NCBI GenBank assembly: GCA_964651705.1
Contig: CAZYWZ010000022.1
Coordinates: forward strand, 12,468 to 76,467
From: JADLBR01 sp964651705
GTDB lineage: Bacteria; Verrucomicrobiota; Verrucomicrobiia; JADLBR01
Reading direction: 5' to 3'
Length of the DNA: 64,000 bases
In this document: positions 26,326 to 35,290 of the stretch, in pieces
How the letters are laid out: each line of letters opens with the position of its first letter
How positions within the stretch are numbered: position 1 is the stretch's first letter
Position numbers and translations under genes: made by a program
The notes under the pieces: model-generated
What the model saw: only the letters and a program-made list of their open reading frames with translations
Told to the model about the DNA's origin: nothing
Database searches by the model: none

Positions 26326-27362
26326 TGACGAAATCCCTCCCATTCCCGCAGCGCCTTCGCCGCATCCGGCCCGCGCAGCCCCACCTGCAGCAGGTCCAGA
26401 TAGATCTGGACGTCGCACACCAGGGGGAAGCCCTCGTCGGTTTTTCGTATCGCCTGAAAGACCCCTTTGTCCCGCGGCACGATCACCCAAAGTCGCCCGC
26501 CCTGCCCCACTTCGCGGAAGCCCAGCGCCTCGCTCTCCTCGGGGCGCAGGAACTGCGTGCGGTACACCGACACAACATCCAACTCGGTGTACGGAAATCG
26601 CCGGGCCGCCGCGAACCACTGGGTGAACGCCACCGGACCGGAGGTGTGATCCAGAATCGCACGGGCCAGCCGATTCGGATTCCGGTCAAGGGCGGAATAC
26701 TGCCGGACCGATGCGTGTCTCTTCCACGAGTCAGCCGCAGCCCAGGCGTCCAGCAACGCATCGGGCTTTGTTAGAGTCCAGTCACCCCACTTGCCTTCGA
26801 CCCATCCCAAGCGGGCGTATTCGCGGACGAGCCGGGAAATCAGCGCCGTGCTGCATTCCGTAAAACCCGCGAGATCCGCCTGTTTCCAAGCCCGGCTTGG
26901 GAAGCTGAGCAGTGCCCGAGCGAGGCGGGAGCTCTTTCCCGAGAACAGCTCGCGTTCGGGATCAGCCGAGCGGAACCGCTTGGTCGTGGGCTGCCGATCC
27001 ACCAGCAGCCCGGGCTGTCGCAGGAAGAGACGCCCGTTCAGATCGAGGCAACTGATCCCCGTCTCGCGGCACCGTTCGACCAGTGGTTCCGGCAGATGCG
27101 GTGCCGCGAGCAGCGGCGGAAGCGCCGAATCCCGCTCCTTCAACGCCCGCAAGTCGTTGGCCGCCGGACGCACCTTGCACTCGACGGCGAACCGGACTTG
27201 GCGGCCATCGAGATCAACGTCGAACAGGAGATCCGGATGTTCGTGGGGTCCGGCCGATTCAGCGACACTCAGCCGACACCCAGGCACTCGGGTCGCCCGG
27301 ATGTACTCCCGAACAGCGTCCCGGAGCTCAACCTCGGTGGCGATGGTCGTTTGAGCACTCAT
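26322..27362 (-). CDS. AbiEi-like antitoxin/regulator with wHTH (second pair)
   Basis: A 346-residue protein. The N-terminal ~120 residues look like a restriction-endonuclease-type fold (PDLLFDVDLDGRQVRFAVECKVRPAANDL). The middle has a winged-helix segment (WKQADLAGFTECSTALISRLVREYARLGWVEG). This matches long AbiEi-family antitoxins paired with nucleotidyltransferases. Whether the nuclease-like part is active is unclear. A palindrome (TGGAACTTGATTCCA, 27384-27398) lies 22 bp before the ATG and is a candidate self-binding site. Confidence 0.65.
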   Translation of the reverse strand: MSAQTTIATEVELRDAVREYIRATRVPGCRLSVAESAGPHEHPDLLFDVDLDGRQVRFAVECKVRPAANDLRALKERDSALPPLLAAPHLPEPLVERCRETGISCLDLNGRLFLRQPGLLVDRQPTTKRFRSADPERELFSGKSSRLARALLSFPSRAWKQADLAGFTECSTALISRLVREYARLGWVEGKWGDWTLTKPDALLDAWAAADSWKRHASVRQYSALDRNPNRLARAILDHTSGPVAFTQWFAAARRFPYTELDVVSVYRTQFLRPEESEALGFREVGQGGRLWVIVPRDKGVFQAIRKTDEGFPLVCDVQIYLDLLQVGLRGPDAAKALREWEGFRQ

Positions 27363-27383
27363 AATGCAAAAGATGCTGAAGAG

Positions 27384-27398
27384 TGGAACTTGATTCCA
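27384..27398. promoter_or_regulatory. Dyad upstream of AbiEi-like gene
   Basis: TGGAA-CTTGA-TTCCA is a perfect 5-bp dyad 22 bp upstream of the AbiEi-like start in an AT-richer stretch (27365-27520). AbiEi proteins are known to autoregulate through inverted repeats, so this is a plausible operator. Confidence 0.35.
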
Positions 27399-27638
27399 GA
27401 GTGGATATACACCGAAATATCGACAGCGCAACATCAAACTTTACTTTATACGAGATATTCACTCGAAAGTGCATCTGGCAGAAACAGTGGAACATATTGC
27501 AGTTACGCGACTTGTATCTGCCGCTCTTCCCCAGCCTGCCGACGCTTTCCGCCATCCCTTGGAACCACCGCGATCTGGGCCGCATTCACGCTGGGACCCT
27601 CGGTACCGTGTTCACGCCCGAAAGGTCTGTTTCATCGG

Positions 27639-28043
27639 TCAACCCGGCTGGCCGGATTCCAAGTCATACAGCATGCGCCAGATGCGGTCCGCTTCTCCGC
27701 GTTCGACGACCTGAAGCGGGGTCGAGCCCTCAAAGGCGGAATTGGGTGCCTTGAGCCAGTGCCCGATCTGTTCAGCCTTCATCACACGAGACAGGCCATC
27801 GAGCAGGCGGTCCATCTCGACCAGGGCCTTTTCCTGCTTGGAGGATGGCGGCACGCCCTCGCTCCATTTGGCGACGGACCGCGGCGAGAAACCCGTCATC
27901 CGAACAACCATGGGCTGCGGCATCTTGAAGGTCGTGCGGTAATGTCGGAGCAGCCCGGCATAGTCCCTGGCGCCCCGGTGGGCAAATCGGAATCGGTTGA
28001 GCGCCGAATGCGCGCCCCTGGATTTCTTGGTGATTGTTGGCAT
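27639..28043 (-). CDS. Xre/MbcA-ParS-type antitoxin of RES toxin
   Basis: A 134-residue protein with an N-terminal HTH (KMPQPMVVRMTGFSPRSVAKW) and a C-terminal DUF2384-like toxin-binding part (PNSAFEGSTPLQVVERGEADRIWRMLYDLESG). This is the antitoxin layout of RES-Xre (ParST/MbcTA) systems. Start ATG 28043. It lies downstream of the RES gene, the reverse of the usual antitoxin-first order, with 39 bp between them containing overlapping palindromes. Confidence 0.8.
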   Translation of the reverse strand: MPTITKKSRGAHSALNRFRFAHRGARDYAGLLRHYRTTFKMPQPMVVRMTGFSPRSVAKWSEGVPPSSKQEKALVEMDRLLDGLSRVMKAEQIGHWLKAPNSAFEGSTPLQVVERGEADRIWRMLYDLESGQPG

Positions 28044-28050
28044 GTTTCTA

Positions 28051-28076
28051 TGCACGCACAATAACGTGCATTATTG
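28051..28076. promoter_or_regulatory. Overlapping palindromes between RES and Xre genes
   Basis: CAATAA-CGTGCA-TTATTG (28059-28076) is a dyad, and TGCACG/CGTGCA (28051-28056 and 28065-28070) forms a second one. They lie in the 39-bp gap upstream of the Xre antitoxin and may be its operator. Confidence 0.45.
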
Positions 28077-28082
28077 CAGCTG

Positions 28083-28685
28083 TCAAGCCTTTGTGCGAGA
28101 TGCGAGCCTCTGCAATCTGTGCCCCTCCACGACCTTGAGACGGTCCGCGGTGCAGACACCGGGAAAGACCACGACATTGACCCCACCCCGCACGGCAGCG
28201 GACCGGGCCAGGATTCCGCTGCCGCCGGCCTCTGCCACGGCACGACCGAGCGTCTGTGTGAAGCTCTCCTTGCCCGCCTCCTGGAGTTTTCGCCAATCCT
28301 CCGCCGCCAGTTCCTGCAACGTGACACCAATCTTCCGGCGGACGCCCGCATCCGTCAGATCGAGCACGCAAGCCAAGCGGGCCTCGACGGCAACCAACAG
28401 GCGCGGGCCCTTCGTCTCGATCCCATAATAGCGGTCATTCGCCTTGCACTCTTCGAGTGCGGTACCGTCGGAGGTGCTGCCGTAGACCGCGGGCAAGCCG
28501 GGTGGATTCCAACGTCCGCCGCGCCGCTCCGCGCCAATGCCGCTCAAAATCTCCGTTGGCGAGGGAAACTCCACGGTCTGAAAACGAAACAAGGTGCCCT
28601 TCCACGGGGCGAACCACACGGGATGCCCGCGAAACTCGTCGCACAACTCGGCAAACCGTGGATGCCGATGAAGCGGGGCGCTCAT
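28083..28685 (-). CDS. RES-domain toxin
   Basis: A 200-residue protein with RES signatures: GTLFRFQTVEF (Arg near 33), GGRWNPPGLPAVYGSTSDGTALEE (about 55-78) and a late Ser region (GSGILARSAAVRGGVNVVVF). RES toxins (for example MbcT, ParT) degrade NAD+ or ADP-ribosylate targets and are blocked by Xre-type antitoxins, here encoded next downstream. The full-length frame suggests an active toxin. Confidence 0.8.
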   Translation of the reverse strand: MSAPLHRHPRFAELCDEFRGHPVWFAPWKGTLFRFQTVEFPSPTEILSGIGAERRGGRWNPPGLPAVYGSTSDGTALEECKANDRYYGIETKGPRLLVAVEARLACVLDLTDAGVRRKIGVTLQELAAEDWRKLQEAGKESFTQTLGRAVAEAGGSGILARSAAVRGGVNVVVFPGVCTADRLKVVEGHRLQRLASRTKA

Positions 28686-28819
28686 GCCTTGCCTTCGATA
28701 ATGGAAACGGTCCTGCTTGTCAGGAGCTTTTCACACCAAAATCATCCAAGGAGTGTGACCTCATGCGAAACACCGGATCTCACTGGGCTGCCGTGCTTCC
28801 CTGAAGAACTGTCCCGCGC

Positions 28820-31800
28820 TCAAGGCAACTGCATTGCCTTCAGGCGCAAGAAGCGCCGGGTTGACCCGTCCAACGGAAGCGCCAGCCGGATGGTGACCTC
28901 CTCCGTCAGCCCATCACCCGTTGGCGTCGGCAGGCCCACCTGTTCGATTTCCTCCTCGGAATAATCCCAGTCCACCAAGTTGCTGGACACTCCCACCGAG
29001 TAGATAAGATTCCCCGGCGCCATGAGCTGGCGATACTTCAGCGTGAGAGACCTCTCTCCGCCGAACTCCTGAATCGCCGCTTGAGGAACCCCTTGCGGGT
29101 CTGGGCGTTCCGGATCCAAACCAAACGCGAACTTCAGGAAGTCCGGTATTCCACTTGCGCGATAGTCCGTCCCCACCCCAGCCGTTTGGAGGCCACCGAA
29201 ATGCGCCTCTTCCCACGCATCCGCAATGCCATCGCCGTCCGCATCGAAAGGCGTGTACGTGACCGAAATGGTGTCCTCGGACGTCCTGCCGGACACGTCC
29301 TCCGCCTTGACCGTGATGGCGTTGACCCCTGGCTGCAACGTGATGCCATTCACATACCACTGGGAAATGCCGCTCACATCGCCCGATCCACCGCGGCTGT
29401 TCCGCCAAGTGATTCGTGCGATCCCACGATCATCGGACGCCTCGCCCGAAATATTCAATTGCGCCTCCGCGGTCTGGAACTCGGCGCCCTCGGTTGGGAA
29501 GAGCACCGCAACCGACGGATCGCGCATGTCGGGCTCCAACCGGAGGATCGTGACGGCATCCGATCCACTGTTTCCCGCGCCGTCGGTTGCCGTCACGGTG
29601 ATCCTGTTCGCCCCGGCCGCCAGAGCCAATTCAGAAATGCTCCATGCACCGCCATCCACTTGGGCAACGCCAGCGCGTCCCGTCGCATCTGTCCAAGTCA
29701 CCCCGGTGACGCCAACGTCATCCGCGCACGTCCCCGAGAGCACGATTGTCTCGGTCTCGACACTGACCTCGTCGTCCGGGCTCGGCCCGGTGACCAAGAC
29801 CGATGGACTCGCCACATCCGGCAGAGTCGCAACCACCGTGATGGAATCCTCGACCAGGTTCCCGGACGTATCCTCTCCCGTGATCGTGATGACATTCGCC
29901 CCGGAAGCCAGCGCGATATTCGGGATCGTCCATGCCGATGTCCCTGTCGCCTCGCCGGCGCCGCCACGGTCATTGCGCCATGTCACTCGAACGATACCCC
30001 CCCCGTCGGATGCTGTCCCGGCAAGCTCAATTGCCGAAGCGCTCACCTCAAACGTCGAGTTCCGACTCGGTCCAGTGATCTCGATCACCGGTTGCCTGAC
30101 GTCGCCCAATTCTATAATCAGCACCCCGCCATCGCCATCGGCGACGTAGACCGTGTTCCCCGATACTCTTATGACGTTCGCCCAGCCAGGGTTGTCATAC
30201 GATGCCGCCAGTCTTGGGTGCGTCGGATCGCCACAATCCAAGACATTCACCTGAAAGAAGTCTGCAAAGAACACAAGGTTCCCGGCTACTGCCACACCGG
30301 GAGCCGTTGACAGCGAGGGCACCCGCGAATACGTCGCAGCCAATGCGGGCGCCCAACGATCCGTGCAGTCGAACACCAATAACCCGTTCCCATCGGAAGC
30401 ATATACGAACCTTCCGTCCGGCGAAACCGCTGCCTGTTCCACGGTGCCCGACATCGGCAATGTGCCCTGAACTTGAGGTGCCTGGGGGTTAGCACAATTC
30501 ACAACCTTCAGTCCCTCGCCGGAGACGAATGCGAACACCGTATTACTGAATGTCGCGATTGCAGTGGTCAGACCAAACCCAGAGGTCAAACTTAGGCTAG
30601 ACGTCGGCGTTCCTGTCTGAAACCCACTTGGCGCATATAGCGCCAAGAATCCGCGATCACTTGCATCGATCCCTCCAACAGCCAAGTATCCGTTAACCAG
30701 CCCAATCGAATATGCGTCAAAACCCGGCTTGACCGACGAAGTCTGCGTCGGTGCCGTCGGATTAGCGATAGAGAAACTGCACAAACCCCGCCATGCTGCA
30801 GAATACACTGTGCTACCGGTCTTCACCATCTCGACCACACCATAATTCGACATCACGGTTCCTTGCCTTTGCGGATGTCGTGCATCCGAAACGTCAACCA
30901 CGGTCAAAACAGGGAATTGTGTGACTGAATAGGACCACCCCCCATCAATGGCCGTGTGCACCTTCCCGTCGCCCACGGCAATATCAAGAGCCTCGAAGCC
31001 CGAGTTCAGCGTCGATTTAATACTCGGACTCGCCACATTGGCCACATTGACTGCGAACAGTCCCCCACTCCCGTTTGCAAGAAACAGATTGTTACCTGAG
31101 ATGGCCATCCCGGCGGTTCTGCCTTCAAGCTGTGTGTACGAGTAACGTGATGGCTTAGGCAACACGGCAAGATTGAATACTTCGAGGTCGCGCTCGGAAG
31201 CAAATAGGCAGCCGTTTGTAACTATTCCGATGTCGGACGAAAAGCTGAAGCCTTGGCCGATCTTGAGAGGGCTAGCCGGGCTGGATATGTCATAAAGCTT
31301 CCCCTCGATATTCGTTGGATTTCCTTCTCTTCCTCCAGAAAACACCAAGGTCGTACCACTGGCTGATATTGTTCGGAGCGCCATGATCCCCGTTTCGATC
31401 TCGGTCAGCAGGCTCAAGTTGGTCGGCTCGGTCACATCAAACAATAGCGCACCGCGCGGAGGCCTGCCCGCCACACAGGCAATTGTTTGGGTACCTACAG
31501 TCGTAATGGCGACATCCCAGACAGCAAGTGCATTGTATTGGGCGATTCGCCGAGGCGCCGCAGGGTTGGAGAAATCAACGACTTGAAGCCCTCCGGAATC
31601 ATCGGCGATAAACGCGGCTGACCCCGAAACACCGAGGCGCCTCGCGGTGCCTGGAGTATCGTAATATCCCACGAGCCGAAGATTCATCGGATCCGAGACG
31701 TCGACGATCTGGAGACCGAAATCCCCATTTGCCACCAATGCGTGGTTTCCGACAATGCGTATGTCGCGCACCATGCCTGGAAGCGGCAAGCGCCCTCGAA

Positions 31801-34800
31801 TGACGGGCGCGCTTGGATTCATGTAGTCGGCCGATACGATGCTGCTTCCCTCGCCAAAGTATACCATATTCTCCGATGCGGCCACAGCACCCACGGTGCC
31901 GCCGATTTGTGAGACCAGCGTCATGTTGTTTCCCAATGGGATGCTATAGCTGAAACCAGCGACTTTCGTCCCTGTCTCCGATCCAACCGAAACTGCCACG
32001 TCCACAGTCCCGTAGCGAACGCCGGGAGGGACGGAGGCAGTGAGCCGCGCACTGGATTCGACAGTGACAATTGTCGCCGCCGTGCCTCCAAATGTGACGC
32101 CAGCCCCCGGACCGAAGTTCGCGCCTTCAATCGTCACCGTATAGCCGCCGTCAAGGCCGCCGGAATTCGGAATCACTGCGGTAATTATCGGCAGTCCCGG
32201 GGGCGGCTCGTAGGGCGCCGTGATGACGGTCGGCAAACCCCGCGCGACCGTGACACTGTGCGACGACGGCGCGGTCCACCCACCCTCGGACAAAAACTCC
32301 ACCGTGTGATCTCCTGTGGACACGTTCTGCACGGTCGTTCCACTCTCGTGCCAGTCCCCACCGTCCAGTCTCCATCGGGCTCCGGCCGAGGCTGCGCCGC
32401 CGGGGGAAAGGGTCACCTGGAGGGACCCGAGGATCTCACGATAGGCCGCATCCACGACGATGGTCTGTCCCCCCACAACGTCGGCACGGACCGAATCGGG
32501 CGTCACCCACCCAGGAATGTCTTTGAAATAGACGTAGCCCTTCCCAGGGGGGATCCCGTCAAGGGTGTTCCCGCTGACGCGCCACTCTGTATAGTTTCGA
32601 TATTTCCATCTCGCTCCCTCCGTCGCGGCCAGGGCTGGCAAGAGGTTTACCCGGATGTTTCCGATACTTGGATCCACCGCAAAATGCGCTGTGACGGACC
32701 GATTCCCATCCATGCGGATGGTGATGTCGTCCTCGGTCCCGGAGGCATCCCCACTCCAGTGCGAAAAGATGTAGCCGTCATCCGCATTCGCATGCAAGGA
32801 AACCACGGTCCCCGCGGCATAGCTGCTGGCCTTCGGACTGTACCCGATGGAGCCGCCGCTCGTGCTGTTCCGCGTCAACACGTAGGTCGTTGTGGTCGCA
32901 GTGTTTCGGATGGTCACCGGCAGGCTTGCGACCTGCAACACGCCATCCAGCAGATACGAGGTGCTCACGGAGATCGACCGATCACTGCTGACTGCGCCAG
33001 CGTCCAATCGGCCCGAATTCGAGATCGTCGCATAATCCGAAGGCACCACAGCCCAAACAATCGGGGTGACAACCATCGAAGATCCATCGCTGAAATAGGC
33101 CCTCGCCGTGTATTGTTCAGAAGTCTTTTCCGCGACGCTCGAAGGCCCGCTTATCGTCAGTCCGGTCAATGTCCGCGTCGTGCCAGACGTTCCATAAACC
33201 GCAGTCATTGTGTGGTTCGCATCCATTGCCACATAAACGACCGGTTCAGAGCTGCAGTCCACACCATCCTTCTGCCACTTCTTGAATGCCCTTCCGCTCA
33301 CATTGGCTGTTGCCACTAGCGTCACTGAGACGCCATTGTTGTAGGTTCTTTCTGTCAGTGGTGTCACACCATCTGCCGCGCCATTCAGATCATTTGGCCC
33401 AACATAGATATACGCGCCACTTGCAGGATTGACAGAGCCGATGGTGAGTCTGCGCGTGGCACTGTCGACGCTTCGAGTGCTCGCACTGGCGACATTCGAG
33501 TAGTCCGAATCGCCTGATGAATTGTACGCCTTCACACGGTATGAATATGTCGTACCCACCGCTAATCCGGCATCACTATAACTAGTGAACCCGCTTAATC
33601 GTGTTGCGACCTGCACCCACGTTCCAGAAGCCCCCACGCGGCGTTCAATCTTGAAGCCCGCCTCATTTGAAGCGGGGTCGCTCCATAGCAAGTTAATCTG
33701 GCTTGATGATGCCGCCAGAGCGGTCAGCGTAGTCGGAGCAGCCGGAACACTGCCAACCGTCACGCCGCTTACCGTCAACGTGGCCTCATGACTCGTCGCG
33801 GACTGCCCTTGATACGTCGCGACAACGCGGTACTTATTTCCCGTGTGGCCAGCTGTCACACCCGGAACATCGAGCGTACTCGTGCCGTTCCCGGTGTTAA
33901 TCCAAGACGATCCTGGCAATTTGACCTGCCACTGAAGCGCAATGCCTGGTGTAGAAGAGTTCGGGAATCCGTGAAGCACCGCAGTCACTGTAAAGTGAGC
34001 GCTGCCTCCCGCGGTGACCGTCTGGCTCTCCGGATGCGTCGTAAACCATGGCGCGTATGCTTCCGCAAAGGCAATGCTGCACTGCCAGCCTCCGACATAC
34101 CCATCGTCGGTCCACGTTTCCGCTCCTTCTATCGAGTCAGCGTAGTACTGTATAGGACCTGAATGACCATGCCACTCCCAGCGCCAAAAGAAGTCTCCTG
34201 TATTAACATCCTCGACGAGTTCTCTGTCGCCGAACAGGAACTCGTTAGCAGTGCCTAGTGTTTCAGTATCTACCCAATGGTCCGAGTAGTAGTTGTCTAA
34301 ACAAAATATGCTTTGGTAGTTTACAAAAGCGCTGACGCCGTTCATCTCCTGAACCCCTAGATTGCTATCGATCCCTGAAACCTCCGCTGGAACAAAGGCG
34401 TCCAATAGCGTCATTTGGCACGAGGTGCTGGGATGCACATCCAGAACATACTGCAGACACGACCGCGCCGCCCACGATCCCGCGCTGTGCGCGATCAAAT
34501 GCAGCTTCTCGATCTGTGGGCACTGATCGAGAATCAACTTGGCCATGTGATACCCGTGCTGGCGCGCAATCTCGGCCGCCTCTGTCCCGTTTATAGCGGC
34601 ATCTACCGATTTGGGCCCCGTATCCGTGTCGGCTTCCATCCTGTACTTCAAGAGCTGCCAGTCGCTACCGTTGTGCGCGACTAGCCAACTATTTATGTTC
34701 TGTTCCAGCGCCTGCCACTCGTCTCCGTCATAGTTATTATCCTTGCTGTGCGGGTTCCATCCGTGAATCAGAACGATATACTTCTTCGTGGTGCTTTTGA

Positions 34801-35290
34801 TCCCTGGAAGTTGCATATCACTCATTTCAAAGAAGCGGCACAGTGCTCTCGAAAAGGCGCTGCTGTCGGTATCGACGCTGCCTGGTGAGCTGCCGGAAGG
34901 ACTGATCCATTTGTCGGCGTGCATCTCTGAAAATGTGAATCTTCGAGCTTCCAGATCCCAGCCCCAGATGAAGAGGCCTCCCCCGTGGGCCGAGTCCATG
35001 CCAACCGATGTGAAGCTGCCTTTGGTAAGCGAATTGAAGTGGTACGTTTCGCGGCCATACAGCCCGTCATTCATGGCGATATAGTTGCCAAACCTGCACA
35101 GGCCGTACGCGCCCGGATCAAACTCATTCACGTATTGGTCGGTCGTGTCCCATCCGGGGAGATCGTAGGTGCAGTATGTACTCCCGATCCAACGCGGCGG
35201 GTGCTCTACGGGGAACGCAACGCAGTGCAATAGCAGTCCCGACAGAGCTGCGAGGATGATCTTTTTGGGGTGGTTTGGAATCCTGTTCAT
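28820..35290 (-). CDS. Giant secreted lipase with Ig-like, TIG and LVIVD modules
   Basis: A 2156-residue exported protein. After a signal peptide, residues ~165-390 form a lipase-type alpha/beta-hydrolase: VLIHGWNP, nucleophile elbow AHSAG (267-271, Ser 269) and a likely Asp near 300. Then come an Ig-like domain (~410-505), a fibronectin type III domain (~515-605), repeat-containing and Ig-like modules, a TIG/IPT domain (~1060-1130), an LVIVD beta-propeller region (~1130-1760) and three Ig-like repeats (each VxITGPS...VTW...GANxITVxAxD, ~1765-2035). A calcium-type DADGDGIADAWEE and a C-terminal module of the kind common in PVC bacteria (LIYSVGVSSNLVDWD ... FLRLKA) end it. Its ATG overlaps the stop of the upstream anchored protein, so both are co-translated. 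Confidence 0.8.
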   Translation of the reverse strand: MNRIPNHPKKIILAALSGLLLHCVAFPVEHPPRWIGSTYCTYDLPGWDTTDQYVNEFDPGAYGLCRFGNYIAMNDGLYGRETYHFNSLTKGSFTSVGMDSAHGGGLFIWGWDLEARRFTFSEMHADKWISPSGSSPGSVDTDSSAFSRALCRFFEMSDMQLPGIKSTTKKYIVLIHGWNPHSKDNNYDGDEWQALEQNINSWLVAHNGSDWQLLKYRMEADTDTGPKSVDAAINGTEAAEIARQHGYHMAKLILDQCPQIEKLHLIAHSAGSWAARSCLQYVLDVHPSTSCQMTLLDAFVPAEVSGIDSNLGVQEMNGVSAFVNYQSIFCLDNYYSDHWVDTETLGTANEFLFGDRELVEDVNTGDFFWRWEWHGHSGPIQYYADSIEGAETWTDDGYVGGWQCSIAFAEAYAPWFTTHPESQTVTAGGSAHFTVTAVLHGFPNSSTPGIALQWQVKLPGSSWINTGNGTSTLDVPGVTAGHTGNKYRVVATYQGQSATSHEATLTVSGVTVGSVPAAPTTLTALAASSSQINLLWSDPASNEAGFKIERRVGASGTWVQVATRLSGFTSYSDAGLAVGTTYSYRVKAYNSSGDSDYSNVASASTRSVDSATRRLTIGSVNPASGAYIYVGPNDLNGAADGVTPLTERTYNNGVSVTLVATANVSGRAFKKWQKDGVDCSSEPVVYVAMDANHTMTAVYGTSGTTRTLTGLTISGPSSVAEKTSEQYTARAYFSDGSSMVVTPIVWAVVPSDYATISNSGRLDAGAVSSDRSISVSTSYLLDGVLQVASLPVTIRNTATTTTYVLTRNSTSGGSIGYSPKASSYAAGTVVSLHANADDGYIFSHWSGDASGTEDDITIRMDGNRSVTAHFAVDPSIGNIRVNLLPALAATEGARWKYRNYTEWRVSGNTLDGIPPGKGYVYFKDIPGWVTPDSVRADVVGGQTIVVDAAYREILGSLQVTLSPGGAASAGARWRLDGGDWHESGTTVQNVSTGDHTVEFLSEGGWTAPSSHSVTVARGLPTVITAPYEPPPGLPIITAVIPNSGGLDGGYTVTIEGANFGPGAGVTFGGTAATIVTVESSARLTASVPPGVRYGTVDVAVSVGSETGTKVAGFSYSIPLGNNMTLVSQIGGTVGAVAASENMVYFGEGSSIVSADYMNPSAPVIRGRLPLPGMVRDIRIVGNHALVANGDFGLQIVDVSDPMNLRLVGYYDTPGTARRLGVSGSAAFIADDSGGLQVVDFSNPAAPRRIAQYNALAVWDVAITTVGTQTIACVAGRPPRGALLFDVTEPTNLSLLTEIETGIMALRTISASGTTLVFSGGREGNPTNIEGKLYDISSPASPLKIGQGFSFSSDIGIVTNGCLFASERDLEVFNLAVLPKPSRYSYTQLEGRTAGMAISGNNLFLANGSGGLFAVNVANVASPSIKSTLNSGFEALDIAVGDGKVHTAIDGGWSYSVTQFPVLTVVDVSDARHPQRQGTVMSNYGVVEMVKTGSTVYSAAWRGLCSFSIANPTAPTQTSSVKPGFDAYSIGLVNGYLAVGGIDASDRGFLALYAPSGFQTGTPTSSLSLTSGFGLTTAIATFSNTVFAFVSGEGLKVVNCANPQAPQVQGTLPMSGTVEQAAVSPDGRFVYASDGNGLLVFDCTDRWAPALAATYSRVPSLSTAPGVAVAGNLVFFADFFQVNVLDCGDPTHPRLAASYDNPGWANVIRVSGNTVYVADGDGGVLIIELGDVRQPVIEITGPSRNSTFEVSASAIELAGTASDGGGIVRVTWRNDRGGAGEATGTSAWTIPNIALASGANVITITGEDTSGNLVEDSITVVATLPDVASPSVLVTGPSPDDEVSVETETIVLSGTCADDVGVTGVTWTDATGRAGVAQVDGGAWSISELALAAGANRITVTATDGAGNSGSDAVTILRLEPDMRDPSVAVLFPTEGAEFQTAEAQLNISGEASDDRGIARITWRNSRGGSGDVSGISQWYVNGITLQPGVNAITVKAEDVSGRTSEDTISVTYTPFDADGDGIADAWEEAHFGGLQTAGVGTDYRASGIPDFLKFAFGLDPERPDPQGVPQAAIQEFGGERSLTLKYRQLMAPGNLIYSVGVSSNLVDWDYSEEEIEQVGLPTPTGDGLTEEVTIRLALPLDGSTRRFLRLKAMQLP

